A stretch of 64,000 bases of DNA from Phoronis australis (taxonomy: Eukaryota; Phoronida; Phoronidae): the NCBI GenBank assembly GCA_002633005.1, contig NMRA01000011.1, positions 444,134 through 508,133 on the forward strand, in the 5' to 3' direction. This document shows, piece by piece, positions 63,301 through 64,000 of this stretch. A program made the translations under genes and the position numbers. The notes beneath the pieces were generated by a model. That model did not search any database and was not told where the DNA came from. It saw only the letters and a program-made list of their open reading frames with translations. Numbering within the stretch: position 1 is the stretch's first letter; each line of letters starts with the position of its first letter.

Positions 63301-64000
63301 ACGTTCAGAAAGAATTGATTGTCGTAACTTCAGTTGTAGTTGGGCGATTTTGGCGATTCAAAAACTAAACGTGATCAGCATTTGACGAGGATTTCAGAAA
63401 TGGTATTGGTTTTTGTTCAGATATGTTATAACTTAACTTTTATTTTTCACAGCACAGCCCAGTCAGGCTAGATACGATCTTATTGGAGATTAGAGCAATT
63501 ATCGAACAAAAGAGAGCTGGCCCTCCAACCATAAATGCCAGAATGGAGTTAATCAGTCTTGTTAGATATTGGCTACAGAGGTCATCTTCCCAACTTGTTA
63601 TTGGGCTATAGAATCGAACACCTTGGGAGCAAAGGGGAAAACACCATAATGAAGTTGTTAGAAAAATAGTTCTTTTGAATAATAAATTGTGCTAGTGTAT
63701 AATGAGAGTTGTATTGTCCTGGTCAGCATCAATTCAAACAACGCGGCCATTTTTAATGCATTGCAGAATATGATGTCCCACTAAAGGAATAATGATGTAC
63801 TTTGTAACTTGAAATGGATTCAGTTTCCGCATTTGAATGCACGCCTTACTATTTTAAAAATCAATTCCACCAGCTGCGCACTAAGTCCCGGAAGTGGGCG
63901 CTAAATTGAAAATTCTCAAAAAGTAGGTCAGCGATTAGCCAAGCAGTGGGCACTTAATTTGAAATTTTTCAAAACTTAGGTGTTTGGCGCTTACGTGATC
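60317..64000 (+). other. Downstream stretch, no exon recognised
   Basis: I searched for hub-domain signatures (QEIIK, EQLIEAI, DPGLTAFEPEA, FHRFYFEN, ETRVWHRRDG) and found none, so the association-domain exons should lie beyond 64000. Several good acceptor-like tracts (62460, 63125, 63451) lead into early stops. A ~50-bp direct duplication is at 63893-63985. Confidence 0.6.
63893..63985. repeat. Two-copy tandem duplication at the window edge
   Basis: 'gtgggcgctaaattgaaaat' with 'tctcaaaaagtaggt' is followed by 'gtgggcacttaatttgaaat' with 'ttttcaaaacttaggt'. Nearby 'ggcgcttacgtgatc' suggests that more of the repeat continues past the window. Confidence 0.6.

Overview
The window is eukaryotic: AT-rich, intron-dominated DNA from an animal. 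It carries the middle of one gene on the + strand, calcium/calmodulin-dependent protein kinase II (CaMKII). Ten constitutive exons plus one alternative exon pair are recognised from exon 3 (22551) to exon 12 (40293). Exon lengths (60, 55, 66, 73, 103, 84, 95, 123, 84, 43 nt) and phases equal those known for vertebrate CAMK2 genes, so these calls are close to certain. The regulatory segment has Val-Val where vertebrates have the oxidation-sensing Met/Cys-Met pair, which points to an invertebrate. The phylum cannot be fixed from the sequence; a marine invertebrate is a guess.

Layout. 1-22550: no exon recognised, probably the large intron before exon 3, filled with transposon-like and tandem repeats. 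22551-39088: kinase domain and start of the autoinhibitory segment. 40251-40293: end of the calmodulin-binding segment. 43558-48150: variable-linker exons, including an 18-nt microexon. 48500-60200: repeat-rich intron. 60211-60316: a candidate alternative first exon encoding a membrane anchor. 60317-64000: nothing coding seen. Exons 1-2 and the C-terminal hub (association domain) exons are not visible and probably lie outside the window.

Two points stand out. First, exon 6, which encodes helix E and the catalytic-loop HRDLK, is present twice (29649-29721 and 31580-31652). Both copies are 73 nt with the same phases. Using both puts a TAA stop directly at the junction, and using neither gives a stop seven codons on, so only one-or-the-other splicing gives a full kinase. 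Second, at 60211, downstream of the catalytic exons and probably upstream of the hub exons, lies a short ATG-initiated exon: acidic N-terminus, 19-residue hydrophobic segment, then a donor in the phase shared by the linker exons. This is the gene position and architecture of vertebrate alphaKAP, the kinase-less membrane-anchored CaMKII product made from an internal promoter.

The repeats are also notable. One family (five copies plus a decayed one) is built of ~146-bp monomers in an A-B-C higher-order order. Each monomer carries a CCTAGTGG-type node whose reverse complement matches the CTCF core consensus. Other items are several terminal-inverted-repeat elements, one of them inserted into a minisatellite with a recoverable empty site, a foldback element, and minisatellites rich in AP-1-type heptamers.
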